A stretch of 64,000 nt of DNA, from NCBI GenBank assembly GCA_938003855.1, contig CALKXD010000007.1, positions 1 to 64,000 on the forward strand, given 5' to 3'. This DNA comes from an uncultured Granulosicoccaceae bacterium. GTDB lineage: Bacteria; Pseudomonadota; Gammaproteobacteria; Granulosicoccales; Granulosicoccaceae. Both the position numbers and the translations under genes were made by a program. The notes below the pieces were generated by a model, which was given only the letters and a program-made list of their open reading frames with translations, did no database searches and was not told where the DNA came from. Positions 8,358 to 17,475 of the stretch are shown piece by piece; the first letter of the stretch is position 1, and each line of letters starts with the position of its first letter.

Positions 8358-9191
8358 TCAAGGGCGGTTATAGATTATCGGAAACTCCTCAGCCTGCATC
8401 GGTGACCCCGGCGTCAGGCGTTGCGAGAGCCCAGGAAACGGTGGCGACATCTCACCACTGCGGATGGCATACACAGCATCATCGCCTAATAACCTGGCAG
8501 AAAATGCACGCCTTCTGTTTGGTGACAAGTTTTCAGGGGCACCGTGGACGGTCATAAAATGGAACGCAATGGCATCACCGGGAGCGAGATCCCAGGCTAG
8601 AATGTCATAGTCGTCGCGGCGCGCGTCGATGTCGGGTAGTTTCTCCAGTTTCTCGGCCGGACGCTCATAGGCTACGCCGGAAAATTTAGTTGGCAGGAAT
8701 GACTGATTCCACAAATGTGAGCCTGCAATAAACTCGGCGCAAACAGAGCGGTCAACCGGATCGAGCGGAATCCACAGGCTGCATAACTTGCTGCCGTCTA
8801 CGCAGTAGTAAGGTTGATCGTGATGCCAGGGGGTTTTGCGTGCAGTGCCGGGTTCTTTAACGAGTACATGCTCATGGAAAATACGCATACTGGATGAGTC
8901 GACCAGTTGCGCGGCTATCTGTCCGGCAGCAGACTCAAAGAAAAACTGCCGGTAGGGATCGATGCGCTGCCAGTTGCAGTAGTCGCCGAAAAACCGGCCT
9001 TGCTCACCTTCCGTGGTGTACACCTTGCCGAAGTCACCGGGGGTGGCAATATTCTGCTCGACACCGTCGCGCAGTGTGTCCATCCAGTCGCTAAAGACGC
9101 CACGCAGCACCACCGCGCCGTCGCGATTAAAATCAGCTATGGTGCTGTCGGACAGCGTGACTCCATGCTCGGTCAATTGCTGATCACTCAT
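8358..9191 (-). CDS. Phytanoyl-CoA dioxygenase (PhyH) family oxygenase
   Basis: A 277-residue Fe(II)/2-oxoglutarate dioxygenase of the PhyH family. The iron ligands are visible as His123-x-Asp125 in 'PWHHDQPYY' and the distal His216 in 'TVHGA', followed by the Arg-rich segment 226-233 that should bind 2-oxoglutarate. 'HEHVLVKEPG' and 'PGDAIAFH' are typical of the family. PhyH proteins hydroxylate acyl-CoAs and many small molecules (ectoine, for example), so the substrate is open. It is a single gene facing the P450, with the HD-GYP gene upstream on the same strand. Confidence 0.9.
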   Translation of the reverse strand: MSDQQLTEHGVTLSDSTIADFNRDGAVVLRGVFSDWMDTLRDGVEQNIATPGDFGKVYTTEGEQGRFFGDYCNWQRIDPYRQFFFESAAGQIAAQLVDSSSMRIFHEHVLVKEPGTARKTPWHHDQPYYCVDGSKLCSLWIPLDPVDRSVCAEFIAGSHLWNQSFLPTKFSGVAYERPAEKLEKLPDIDARRDDYDILAWDLAPGDAIAFHFMTVHGAPENLSPNRRRAFSARLLGDDAVYAIRSGEMSPPFPGLSQRLTPGSPMQAEEFPIIYNRP

Positions 9192-9306
9192 GGCCTGGCT
9201 CCGGTAACGTGGCGAGTACTGTCGTCATTATTACCCAATAGGCGTGAGTTTTCAGCATGTCGGCTGCACAGCTTGAGGCAATCGCTCTGGTGATTCAAAA
9301 GCACTC

Positions 9307-9323
9307 AAACGGTCAGGCCGTTT
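9307..9323 (-). terminator. Hairpin downstream of HD-GYP gene
   Basis: AAACGG and CCGTTT pair around a five-base loop. On the minus strand it follows the HD-GYP gene by about 50 bases and is followed by GAGTGCTTTTG, a weak T-tract. Possible terminator. Confidence 0.35.
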
Positions 9324-9331
9324 AGTTTCGC

Positions 9332-9367
9332 CCGGCGTTAGTGCGGAAGCCGGTTGTTTAACGCCGG
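9332..9367. repeat. Nine-base inverted repeat after HD-GYP gene
   Basis: CCGGCGTTA and TAACGCCGG are perfect reverse complements separated by 18 bases, a few bases beyond the HD-GYP stop. No T-run follows, so it may stabilise the transcript end rather than terminate it. Confidence 0.5.
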
Positions 9368-9373
9368 TTACCG

Positions 9374-10795
9374 TTAAGGTGCCGGGCGATTTTTTAACTG
9401 CTCAAAAAGGTTGCAGCTATCCTGATAGTGCGCAAATGCCTCGACGACTTCGGGGCAAAACGCGCTGCCACTGTCTGCGGTGATGATCGCCAGTGTCTGT
9501 TCAGCGCTCATGCCTTCGCGGTAGGGACGGTCGGCGGTCAATGCCTCGCAGACATCGGCCACTGCCAGTATGCGTGCTTCCAGTGTGATCTCCCCGCCCT
9601 TTAACCCGCGGTGGTAGCCAGTGCCGTCCAGTCGCTCGTGGTGTGCGCTCGCATAGTCGGCAAACCGCTCGAACACCGAAACCCGTTTTAGCAGGGATTG
9701 TGTGTACCGTGTGTGCGACTGCATTTGAGAAAACTCTTCATCGGTCAGCTTGCCTGGTTTATCCAGTACCAGGTTTGAGACACCGAGTTTGCCTATGTCA
9801 TGCAGCAAACCAGCTCGGTGTATCTCTTTGGCGTGTACACTGGAAAGTCCCAGTGTGTCTGCGATACCGACGGCGATCATTGCCACCCCTTCGGAGTGTC
9901 TCAGTGTCCACGGTGATTTGGCGTCGATCACCTGAGAAAAAGCCAATGCAACGCGGTCGTATTTTTCCTCATCTACCCAGCGCACCTGATTGTGCGGCTC
10001 CAGCGACTGGAGTACCTGACGGGAGTCTGTATGGTGGATGGCGGCGAGAAATTCCGGCGCGCGCGCTATGGCGGAAAATGCGCTGACTATCTCCGGATCG
10101 AACCACTTGCCACGGCGTTGTGTGGCTACCCGGCAGGCCGCATCGATTCCGTGTTCGGTGATGAATACTTCCAGCGTTTGTGACAGTGAACATATCCTCG
10201 CCACCAGTGGAATACTACTGCCGCTTAATCCTAATGGCTGACCATTGCCGTTCCAGTGTTCATCAAGCGCAAGTATTGCGTCGGCCGTTTGCTGCGGAAA
10301 GCCGAGCATGGAGGTAATGTCGGCGCCACGCTGGCAGCGAACGTTAATCAGGCCGCGACTGGCCTCCTCTTTGTTAACCGCAATACCCAGCACCGCTTTC
10401 AAGCGCTCAGTAAAGCTGCCGCCGCGCCTTGCGTTACTCATAGAAAATCGGGCGGTAGTCAGCTGGCTGGTCCAGTCGATAAGGCGGATGTCGTGCTTTA
10501 TTTTTCGTTCATCGGCCTGAAACAGGGAGCACATGCGCGCGGCATTGCTGGAGCACCCGAGGTCTTTCAGCAGTGCGGCGTAGAACAGGGCGCTTTGTGT
10601 GTCGGTGTCGAGCTTGAGTTGCATTGCCAGGTGCTGGCCGATGATGGCCGTTCTGACAGCGTGGTTTTCGCGGTGGCCTCCAACCAGGTCAAGCGCATAG
10701 GACATGGCGGAGATGACCTCCGATAAGCGTATTGCCGAGTCATTGGCGCATTCACCTGGAGCGACGTAGGGTTGTTTTTTTAGCGGGGCTGGCAT
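9374..10795 (-). CDS. Double HD-domain protein with C-terminal HD-GYP
   Basis: About 473 residues with two HD-type halves. The N-terminal half has degraded metal and GYP motifs (ALLKDLG in place of HD; GNGQPLG). The C-terminal half keeps H332-D333 in 'LLHDIGKLG', then 'HHERLDGTGYHRG', where GYP reads GYH (393-395), and the 'ILAVADVCEALTADRPYR' helix. HD-GYP proteins hydrolyse cyclic di-GMP; activity of this variant is plausible but not certain. I chose the ATG at 10795 because GGAGAA lies five bases upstream; the frame is open to an ATG at 10888 with a Ser/Pro-rich extension and no ribosome site. Confidence 0.85.
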   Translation of the reverse strand: MPAPLKKQPYVAPGECANDSAIRLSEVISAMSYALDLVGGHRENHAVRTAIIGQHLAMQLKLDTDTQSALFYAALLKDLGCSSNAARMCSLFQADERKIKHDIRLIDWTSQLTTARFSMSNARRGGSFTERLKAVLGIAVNKEEASRGLINVRCQRGADITSMLGFPQQTADAILALDEHWNGNGQPLGLSGSSIPLVARICSLSQTLEVFITEHGIDAACRVATQRRGKWFDPEIVSAFSAIARAPEFLAAIHHTDSRQVLQSLEPHNQVRWVDEEKYDRVALAFSQVIDAKSPWTLRHSEGVAMIAVGIADTLGLSSVHAKEIHRAGLLHDIGKLGVSNLVLDKPGKLTDEEFSQMQSHTRYTQSLLKRVSVFERFADYASAHHERLDGTGYHRGLKGGEITLEARILAVADVCEALTADRPYREGMSAEQTLAIITADSGSAFCPEVVEAFAHYQDSCNLFEQLKNRPAP

Positions 10796-11417
10796 TGCGT
10801 TCTCCAGGCCAGGGGCCTGCCTTGTGGAAGGGTGCTGTGGCGAGGGTGTTTTTACTGATCCGCTAGACGCTTTGCTATTCCATAGCATCGGCCGTGATCG
10901 TCCAACCCTGCTGTCACCGCGTGTTCGTCAACGACGCCGTTGCGCCGAGCCGGTACACCGTTTGTTTATCCAATCAGAGAATTGCTATCCGTCTGCTATC
11001 GGCACCGATAGTGTGACCCTGAGGGAGTGCCGCATTGCATTGGTATTTACAGCTACCGCGTTAATCCGGGTTCGGTCAGCGACGGACCAGTGCTACGAAT
11101 ACGGGTTTGCGACAACGATCATCGGACCCGCCTGGCATCGTAGCCGCAGCCACAGTGCCGGGTGTCGCCGGTGTCCTGCAAAATCCCATCAGCGGTTGTC
11201 CAGTGATGGCGGCGGATGCGGCAGGGCGAGTTGCTTCATTGATCAGCTGATCAATTAGAGGGTGGGTGTAGGTTTTTTTCTGTGCCCGTCTACTGACGAG
11301 GGTGTTTTATGGTGACGGGGATTATTCAGCGACTGCAAGGCTAACTTTAACAGCGGAGTGGACAGAAAAATGATTAAATAGAGCGCTTTTGCTTTTCATC
11401 GTAGCGGGGGATTTACT
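10796..11417. other. Intergenic region between divergent HD-GYP and dehydrogenase genes
   Basis: About 620 bases without a supported gene. Reading frames here look like chance frames. It should hold both promoters; the only clear element seen is the 18-base palindrome at 11238-11255. Confidence 0.4.
11238..11255. promoter_or_regulatory. Perfect 18-base palindrome upstream of dehydrogenase
   Basis: ATTGATCAGCTGATCAAT reads the same on both strands with no spacer. It sits 162 bases before the D-2-hydroxyacid dehydrogenase start and could be an operator for a dimeric regulator. No regulator gene is adjacent. Confidence 0.45.
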
Positions 11418-12413
11418 ATGGCGCATGTGGTTTTACAGGGGCGTATTGCGGCGGAGCAGGTGGCTTATTTCAAGGCTTGCGCCGATAGCGACTGGACAAT
11501 CTCGGTGTGGCACCCGAGCCACAACACGCCAGAGGAATTCATCGACCTGGCTGCCACCGCTGATGTGATTGTGGGTGGCAACATACCACTCGAGCGATGG
11601 CCTGCCGCGCCTCGATTAAAGCTGTTTCAAATTCCCTGGACCGGCTACAACTTCACGACCCCGGCGCAGATGCCTGCCGGTGTGCCGGTGGCCAATTGCT
11701 TTGAACACGAAACGGCCATTGCCGAGTATGTGCTTTTAGCGATGCTGGAATGGCAAATAGGTCTGCGCAAAATGGACCAGCGGGTGCGAAGTTCCGGGTG
11801 GAACGGCATGTTCCCGGGGGCTGGCTTATTTCATCACGAGGTCAAGGGCACCACACTTGGTATTGTCGGTTATGGACACATCGGTGAAGAGGTAGCGCGC
11901 CGTGCCGCTGCGTTCGGTGTTCGCTGTATTGGCACACGGCGGCGCCAGATGCCGACACCTCCCGAACTCAACTGGTTGGGGGGAGAGTCACAATTGCCTG
12001 AATTACTGGCGCAAAGTGACTTTGTATTAATCGCCTGCGATCTGAATGACGCCACCGCCAATCTGATCAATGAAAAAACACTGGCGCTGATGAAAAGCAA
12101 CGCTGTCCTGATCAATGTGTCGCGCGGCGGTGTGGTCGATGAAAAAGCGCTCTACCAGGCGCTGAAGTCGCAAGCGATTGGCGGTGCGGTGATTGATGTC
12201 TGGTACAACTATAATCAGCCCGGTGAGGCGGAGGTCTGGCCGGCGAATTTTCCATTTCAAGAGCTCGACAATTGTATCCTCAGCGGACATGAGAGTGGCT
12301 GGACTGAGCAACTTCTAGAGCGTCGCTGGCAGGTGGTAGCTGACAATGTTCAACGCGTTATGCGAGGCAAGGATGCGCAGAATATTGTGTTTACCGGTGA
12401 GGCGCGGCAATAA
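11418..12413 (+). CDS. D-isomer-specific 2-hydroxyacid dehydrogenase
   Basis: A 331-residue NAD(P)-dependent dehydrogenase of the D-2-hydroxyacid family. It has the dinucleotide motif GYGHIG (151-156), the catalytic Arg236 in 'VSRGGVVDE', and His291 in 'SGHESGW'. 'KTTLGIVG'-like 'KGTTLGIVG' marks the start of the NAD domain. No ACT or other regulatory domain is present, so it is not a classical SerA; glyoxylate/hydroxypyruvate reductase-like activity is possible. GGGGGA precedes the ATG. The broken GFA-family gene begins 13 bases after its stop on the same strand. Confidence 0.87.
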   Translation: MAHVVLQGRIAAEQVAYFKACADSDWTISVWHPSHNTPEEFIDLAATADVIVGGNIPLERWPAAPRLKLFQIPWTGYNFTTPAQMPAGVPVANCFEHETAIAEYVLLAMLEWQIGLRKMDQRVRSSGWNGMFPGAGLFHHEVKGTTLGIVGYGHIGEEVARRAAAFGVRCIGTRRRQMPTPPELNWLGGESQLPELLAQSDFVLIACDLNDATANLINEKTLALMKSNAVLINVSRGGVVDEKALYQALKSQAIGGAVIDVWYNYNQPGEAEVWPANFPFQELDNCILSGHESGWTEQLLERRWQVVADNVQRVMRGKDAQNIVFTGEARQ

Positions 12414-12426
12414 CGGACAGGCCCCA

Positions 12427-12837
12427 ATGAAACTTGAAGGGCGTTGCTTTTGTGGCGCGTGTAGCTGGGCAAGTGATGCATAACCCAACTGGGTCTGCAT
12501 CTGCCACTGCAGCAGCTGTCGTCGCAACTGTGCGGCGCCGTTTACGACTTTTTTCGGTATCAATAACACCGGCTGGCGCTGGACCGGCAAGCGTCCTGCC
12601 ACCTTGCAGTCAAGTGCCGGAGTCACGCGCTTTTTTTGCGGCAGCTGTGGCACGCCAATGGCCTACCGCAATGCAAAGTGGGATCACGAAGTACATTTTT
12701 ACGTCGCCAGCCTGGCAGACCCCGACCAACTATCGCCGCAATTCCACGTGCATTGGGACGAACGACTGGCGTGGGTGTCGAATGCTGATGATCTGCCCCG
12801 ATACGCCGCTAGTGCCGATGGTAACGAACCTCTATAG
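12427..12837 (+). pseudogene. GFA/CENP-V family gene interrupted by one in-frame TAA
   Basis: Read from the ATG at 12427, the frame encodes a recognisable glutathione-dependent formaldehyde-activating (GFA) family protein: 'GRCFCGAC' (6-12), 'CICHCSSCRR' and 'GVTRFFCGSCGTPMAY', the zinc-binding Cys clusters in family order, total 136 codons. Codon 19 (12481-12483) is TAA. The frame resumes directly after it with no shift, so a single nonsense change explains the break. No good start codon follows before the second Cys cluster; an in-frame TTG at 12604 would give only 77 residues lacking most zinc ligands. Sequencing error is possible. Confidence 0.8.
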
Positions 12838-12850
12838 CGGGGTAATCCGG

Positions 12851-14137
12851 TTATAGTTCGTAGGTCGGGGTCTGTGCATAAGATTCCATCCGGCAATTGC
12901 GTTCGTTAGCATCAGCGGCATCCTCCGGGCGCACTGCCGCCAGTATTTTATAGTAATCTCTTTCTGTCGCAGGGTTGTCGTTGTTCGACGCAATATACAC
13001 GGTCTGTTGCAGGTGATGAGACGCGGGGTCCATATAAGCATCGTAGTGCTGCATACGGTCGCGTGCGGGTAGGTAAGTCGCCTCCAGTTGCTTTATGACG
13101 GCAATATTGTTGGTTGTACCGGCTTTTCTGATTGCATCAAAGAGTGTCTGCATGGCGGTATAGCCGTTATAGTACACGTTGCCCGGTACGGTTATGGCAG
13201 CGTCAGGCCAGTGCTTTTTATATTGTTTGACAAATTCCGTGACGCCCGGCAGCTTCAGGCCGTGATACCAGGTCGTACCAAAAATACCAAACAACGCGGC
13301 TTCACTCATCGCAAAATGATCCGGCCAGTCCTGTTGATTATTTAACCAGGCCGGGCGCTTGTGCAATCCCATGTCGACGGCCTGAGCGCGTAACGGGATG
13401 CTGTCGTCGCCGCCGATGGCGGTGGCTACTACGTCAGGTTTTGTGTTGGCAATTTTTTTAAGTATGCCGATATAGTTCCGGGTACCTACCGGAACCAGTA
13501 TTTCATCGATAAAATCAACGTTGAATTGGCTGCCAATCGCTCTGATCGCTTTTGCTGTATGGTGCCCCCAACCGTAGTCGTTGGTAAGCAGCAGCCACCG
13601 GGTGCCAAAGTTTTTCGCGGCGTGGGCGGCTGTTGCCTTGGCGAAATTAAGTCCGTGAGCATCGTAGACAAATTTTACCCGGTGGCAATCTGCAGCTGAC
13701 TCGGTTGGTGAGCTGGAGTTGGTGTTAAGGTAAATACAGCCGAACTCCTGGGCAACCTCGCTGACTGCCTTGGCAACACTTGAGTGAACTGCACCAACCA
13801 AAAAAGACACTTCGTTTTCGACTATAAACCGTTGAGTATTAAGCCTCGCGGTGTGTGCATCGGTTTGCGAGTCAGCCCAGATCGTCTCGAGCTTGCGTCC
13901 CAGCAATCCGCCATCGGCATTGGCTTGTGCGATGGCGGTAGTTGTTCCGCGCATTTCGGCTTGCCCTGATACTCCGTATTGACCGGTTGCCGAGTGGAGC
14001 AGGCCGATTCTAATGGGTTTGTCAGTGCTACTGGCATAGACGCGGTTTGCCCGCCATGGGCCAAAGAATGGGGCCGCTGCGGCAACGCCTGCTATGGACT
14101 TGCAGAGTAAGGTTCGACGCGTAATTCCCTGACCCAT
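12851..14137 (-). CDS. Tat-exported periplasmic binding protein, urea/amide ABC type
   Basis: A 428-residue type I periplasmic binding protein of the branched-chain amino acid/urea/short-chain amide group (UrtA/FmdD/AmiC-like): 'IRIGLLHSATGQYGVSG', 'ANADGGLLGRKLE', 'VGAVHSSVAKAVSEVA', 'LLTNDYGWGHHTAKA'. The N-terminus has TRRTLL followed by an Ala-rich hydrophobic segment, a twin-arginine signal. No permease or ATPase gene is adjacent, so it either serves a remote transporter or acts as a sensor component. It is divergent from a GGDEF-EAL protein that carries another binding-protein domain, which supports a sensory link. Ligand not determinable. Confidence 0.85.
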   Translation of the reverse strand: MGQGITRRTLLCKSIAGVAAAAPFFGPWRANRVYASSTDKPIRIGLLHSATGQYGVSGQAEMRGTTTAIAQANADGGLLGRKLETIWADSQTDAHTARLNTQRFIVENEVSFLVGAVHSSVAKAVSEVAQEFGCIYLNTNSSSPTESAADCHRVKFVYDAHGLNFAKATAAHAAKNFGTRWLLLTNDYGWGHHTAKAIRAIGSQFNVDFIDEILVPVGTRNYIGILKKIANTKPDVVATAIGGDDSIPLRAQAVDMGLHKRPAWLNNQQDWPDHFAMSEAALFGIFGTTWYHGLKLPGVTEFVKQYKKHWPDAAITVPGNVYYNGYTAMQTLFDAIRKAGTTNNIAVIKQLEATYLPARDRMQHYDAYMDPASHHLQQTVYIASNNDNPATERDYYKILAAVRPEDAADANERNCRMESYAQTPTYEL

Positions 14138-14297
14138 CTCTATTCCCTTCTATTTCATCTGGTCTATTCTAAATAGACAGGTCAATTAAATATGGCACAT
14201 ATGCAGCTGACGTCCAGTGCATTTTTTTTGAATGGCTAAATAGGATGTTTCGTTAATTTAATGGCAAGAATGAATTCCAGAAGCTTATACATGGTGA

Positions 14298-16778
14298 GTG
14301 CGTGGTCGTGATGTCGTGAATACCCGCTCGCTCCTGTGTATCGCCTTGCTGTTCGGCTCGCTTCAAGCCATCGCTGATAAGAAGCGGGTGGTGCTGCAGT
14401 TGGACGGCGATCATCAGTTTCGATACGCCGGATTTTATGCGGCACAGTGGAATGGTTTGTACGAAAAAGCCGGGTTGGATGTTGTTATTCGCAGTGCGGC
14501 CAGTGAAAACGGGCTGCGGCCATCGGTGGTGGAGCGGGTTACCAGCGGCGAGGCTACTTTTGGCATCGGGGGGGCGGAACTGTTATTAGCGAAAGACACA
14601 GGGGCTCCGGTGGTTGTGCTGGCGGTTATACTTCAGCGCAGCAGCATCGAGCTCTATGCGAAAGCCACTGACGTGGTGTCTATGCCAATTGATATTGCGC
14701 ATATTCGACTGCAGCAAGTGACCGATCCGCTGTATAAATTAACGCGGGAATTACTTTATGACATGCATGGTTCGGCAGACGAACCCGACTCCCGTGTTTT
14801 AGATTTGCCTGCCGAAGCCAGCCGTTTAGGGAAAGTGGATGTGGCATTGGGAGACAGTCTGATGTTTCCTTATGAAGCGATACAGTCGCAACAGGATTTT
14901 GTCCCCGTTAAACTGAGTCATCGCGGAGTGGACTTGCCGGGCAGTTCGATCTTTACGTCGCAGAAGACGCTCGCTGAAAACCCTGATTTGATAGAAGCGT
15001 TTGTGCTTGCCAGTCTGGAAGGCTGGCGTGATGCTCTGCAGGATAGCGACGCTGTGGCGATGCGATTGACTCGTGACCGGTTGGCGGTAGGGCGGCATCG
15101 TGAGTTGTTCGGGGTGAATTTCTACCAGATTGATAAAGTCCGGGAGCTAGCGATGTTCCCGGTGGTACCGCTTGGCAACAACAGTGCTGATCGATGGGAG
15201 CGCGCGCATCAGCAATTGACCGCAGCGGGTATGTTGAACAATCCGTTTTCAGCTGCTGAGTTTATCTATGATCCGGTGAAAATACTGAAAGAAGATGCAG
15301 CGCGAACTGCATGGTGGATCAAGCATGGTGTGCCATCACTGATTGCCTTGCTATTGCTTGCTGCCACCGCCTATATATATTACTGGCGTCAGCAGAAGCG
15401 ATCTGCAATGCGGCTTTACCGTGAAGCCAATTATGACGCGATCACCGGGTTGCCGAATCGCACATTTGCTTTGCGGCTTTTGTCGGATGCGATCAATGAT
15501 GTGCAGATATCGGGTGTTGATCTCTATGTCCTTTTTATTGACCTGGACGGCTTTAAGCGTGTTAATGATAATTTCGGTCACGATATAGGAGACCAGCTAT
15601 TACGTGCGGCCAGCGAGAGATTGCGTTATGTCTGTGCTGATCATTCCCATGTGGCGCGGTTGGGGGGTGACGAGTTTTTGATTATCGCCCCGCAATTTTC
15701 TAATGCCGGGGTTATCGAAATCGCCGAGGCGGCACTTCACCAGATGAATACGGCATTCAAGATTAAGGGTAAGGAGGTCCATATTGGTGCAAGTGTCGGA
15801 ATCGCTAACCGATGGACCTACCATTGCACCAGCGACAAACTGTTGCAGAGAGCCGATGCTGCAATGTACCTGGCAAAATCCACGGGTAAAAATCAGTACC
15901 GGTTCTATGACTCGGGACTCGGCGAGGCATTACGTGAGAAAAATGATATTGAACTGCAGCTTGCCAATGCTATTGACCGTGGTGAGTTGTCTGTACATTA
16001 TCAGCCAATTGTCTCTGTCTATAACGGGCGTTGTGTGGGAGCAGAGGCGTTGCTTCGGTGGGACAATGGCAAGTTGGGGCAGGTGTCGCCGGAGCGGTTT
16101 ATTCCTGTGGCTGAAGAGTGCGGATTAATTGGTGATATCGGGCGTTGGGTATTGGAAAAATCTGTGCAACAGCTAACTCTGTGGCAAGCGCAGCACGACC
16201 AGACCTTTGAACTTGCTGTAAATGTTTCGCCGCGCCAGTTTCGCGACAACGAGTTGTTTGACCGTATGGTTCAATACACGAGTGCGGCCGGTGTCGCACC
16301 AGCCACAGTGAAAATAGAAATCACGGAAGGGTTGCTGGCATCGTCAAACAGGGACACCACGGTGTTGCTGAAAAAGATTTCTGAAGCAGGTTTTGGCATT
16401 TCGATTGACGATTTCGGGACCGGTTATTCCTCACTCAATTATCTGCGTCATTTTCCAGCTAATACGCTTAAAGTGGATCGATCCTTTGTATCAGATATAT
16501 TTAAGGATCAACGCAATCAGGCTTTGGTCCAGGCTATTGTCAGAATGGCTCACAGTCTAGGTATGGCCGTGGTTGCGGAAGGCGTAGAGACCCGTGGGCA
16601 GGCAGATTTTCTGGGCCTGCAGCGCTGTGATTATGTGCAGGGTTATCTGTACAGCAAGCCGGTCTCAGCGGATGAATTTACGCAGTATCTGGCAACACAA
16701 CGTCGGCAGTTTCAATTGACCAAGCGGCATCGTCTAAAGACAAAATCAATGTCTGTGGCGAGTGTCGTCGACGTTTAA
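14298..16778 (+). CDS. THI5/NMT1-like periplasmic sensor fused to GGDEF-EAL
   Basis: An 826-residue inner-membrane c-di-GMP protein. After a signal segment, residues ~28-310 resemble ABC binding proteins of the NMT1/THI5-like type ('DHQFRYAGFYAAQWNGLYEKAGLDV'). A transmembrane helix lies at ~345-365, then GGDEF with the intact motif at 456-460 and EAL with E583 in 'AEALLRW' plus 'DDFGTGYSS'. Both catalytic motifs look intact; the inhibitory RxxD site before GGDEF is absent (ADHS). It probably converts ligand binding in the periplasm into c-di-GMP change. The start is GTG; a second GTG at 14316 gives a tighter signal peptide and is a fair alternative. Confidence 0.88.
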   Translation: MRGRDVVNTRSLLCIALLFGSLQAIADKKRVVLQLDGDHQFRYAGFYAAQWNGLYEKAGLDVVIRSAASENGLRPSVVERVTSGEATFGIGGAELLLAKDTGAPVVVLAVILQRSSIELYAKATDVVSMPIDIAHIRLQQVTDPLYKLTRELLYDMHGSADEPDSRVLDLPAEASRLGKVDVALGDSLMFPYEAIQSQQDFVPVKLSHRGVDLPGSSIFTSQKTLAENPDLIEAFVLASLEGWRDALQDSDAVAMRLTRDRLAVGRHRELFGVNFYQIDKVRELAMFPVVPLGNNSADRWERAHQQLTAAGMLNNPFSAAEFIYDPVKILKEDAARTAWWIKHGVPSLIALLLLAATAYIYYWRQQKRSAMRLYREANYDAITGLPNRTFALRLLSDAINDVQISGVDLYVLFIDLDGFKRVNDNFGHDIGDQLLRAASERLRYVCADHSHVARLGGDEFLIIAPQFSNAGVIEIAEAALHQMNTAFKIKGKEVHIGASVGIANRWTYHCTSDKLLQRADAAMYLAKSTGKNQYRFYDSGLGEALREKNDIELQLANAIDRGELSVHYQPIVSVYNGRCVGAEALLRWDNGKLGQVSPERFIPVAEECGLIGDIGRWVLEKSVQQLTLWQAQHDQTFELAVNVSPRQFRDNELFDRMVQYTSAAGVAPATVKIEITEGLLASSNRDTTVLLKKISEAGFGISIDDFGTGYSSLNYLRHFPANTLKVDRSFVSDIFKDQRNQALVQAIVRMAHSLGMAVVAEGVETRGQADFLGLQRCDYVQGYLYSKPVSADEFTQYLATQRRQFQLTKRHRLKTKSMSVASVVDV

Positions 16779-16787
16779 CGTTGCGAT

Positions 16788-17462
16788 TTACTCGGCGTCG
16801 AGTAGCCGCTCCAGTCCATCCAGGATCAGTCGCAAGCCGAATTCAAAGTCATTCACACCGCTGTGTTCACCCTGGCTGATCAGCGTTGCCATTGCGTGCA
16901 GGTGCGGGTATGTGGTAGCCGGGATGACCGGCAGGTAGTGCTCTGCGGCTGCCGCGTACTGATCCTGATCAACAGGTGCGCTAACCGCTTGCAGGGTAAA
17001 GCCGAAAATGTGGTTGTCGATAGCGTTCCATGCGTGGTCTGCCATCGGGTAACTGAAGCCCGCATGATGGAGGCAGGCTATGGTCGCCTCGGTCCATGCC
17101 AGTCGCGCCGGGTTAACTGTCACCTGTGAAATCATCAACATGGCAGCCCACGGATGCTCCAGCAGTACCTGGTGCGCGGACAGCGCGCGCTGATGCATGC
17201 TGACTTTCCAGTGATTTTCGATTGCAGGCAACTCAAACTGGCTGACCACCAGGCCCAGAATGCCGTCAATGACGGAATCTTTGTTCTGCACGTGGTTGTA
17301 CAGCGACATTGCCTCTACATTCAGTGACAGAGCAATTTTGCGCATCGACAATGAATCCACCCCATGGGCATCTGCGAGCCGCAGGGCCGCTTCGAATATT
17401 GCCGTAGCGCTAAGAGGTTTTCGACCTTTGCCAGTGCGGGTGGTTTTTTTTCGGCGTACCAA
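16788..17462 (-). CDS. TetR family transcriptional regulator
   Basis: About 224 residues: N-terminal TetR helix-turn-helix ('SMRKIALSLNVEAMSLYNHVQNKDSVIDGIL') and a C-terminal ligand domain like the tetracycline-repressor type. I chose a TTG at 17462 preceded by GGAGA at seven bases; the frame stays open upstream to 17576 but that would cross both operators and overlap the divergent gene. Two 15-base inverted repeats lie in the 90-base gap to the oxidoreductase gene, so it very likely represses itself and that gene. The inducer is unknown, perhaps an electrophile or quinone given the target. Confidence 0.85.
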   Translation of the reverse strand: MVRRKKTTRTGKGRKPLSATAIFEAALRLADAHGVDSLSMRKIALSLNVEAMSLYNHVQNKDSVIDGILGLVVSQFELPAIENHWKVSMHQRALSAHQVLLEHPWAAMLMISQVTVNPARLAWTEATIACLHHAGFSYPMADHAWNAIDNHIFGFTLQAVSAPVDQDQYAAAAEHYLPVIPATTYPHLHAMATLISQGEHSGVNDFEFGLRLILDGLERLLDAE

Positions 17463-17475
17463 TAAAAGTCTCCAG

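Noticed and set aside
10824-11258. A 144-codon plus-strand frame upstream of the dehydrogenase
   Set aside because: It overlaps the HD-GYP 5' region, is rich in Arg, Cys and Ser, and resembles no family.
12434-12856. A 140-codon frame overlapping the GFA gene
   Set aside because: It has no family resemblance. The other frame carries the Cys clusters of the GFA family on both sides of the stop, so this one is a shadow.
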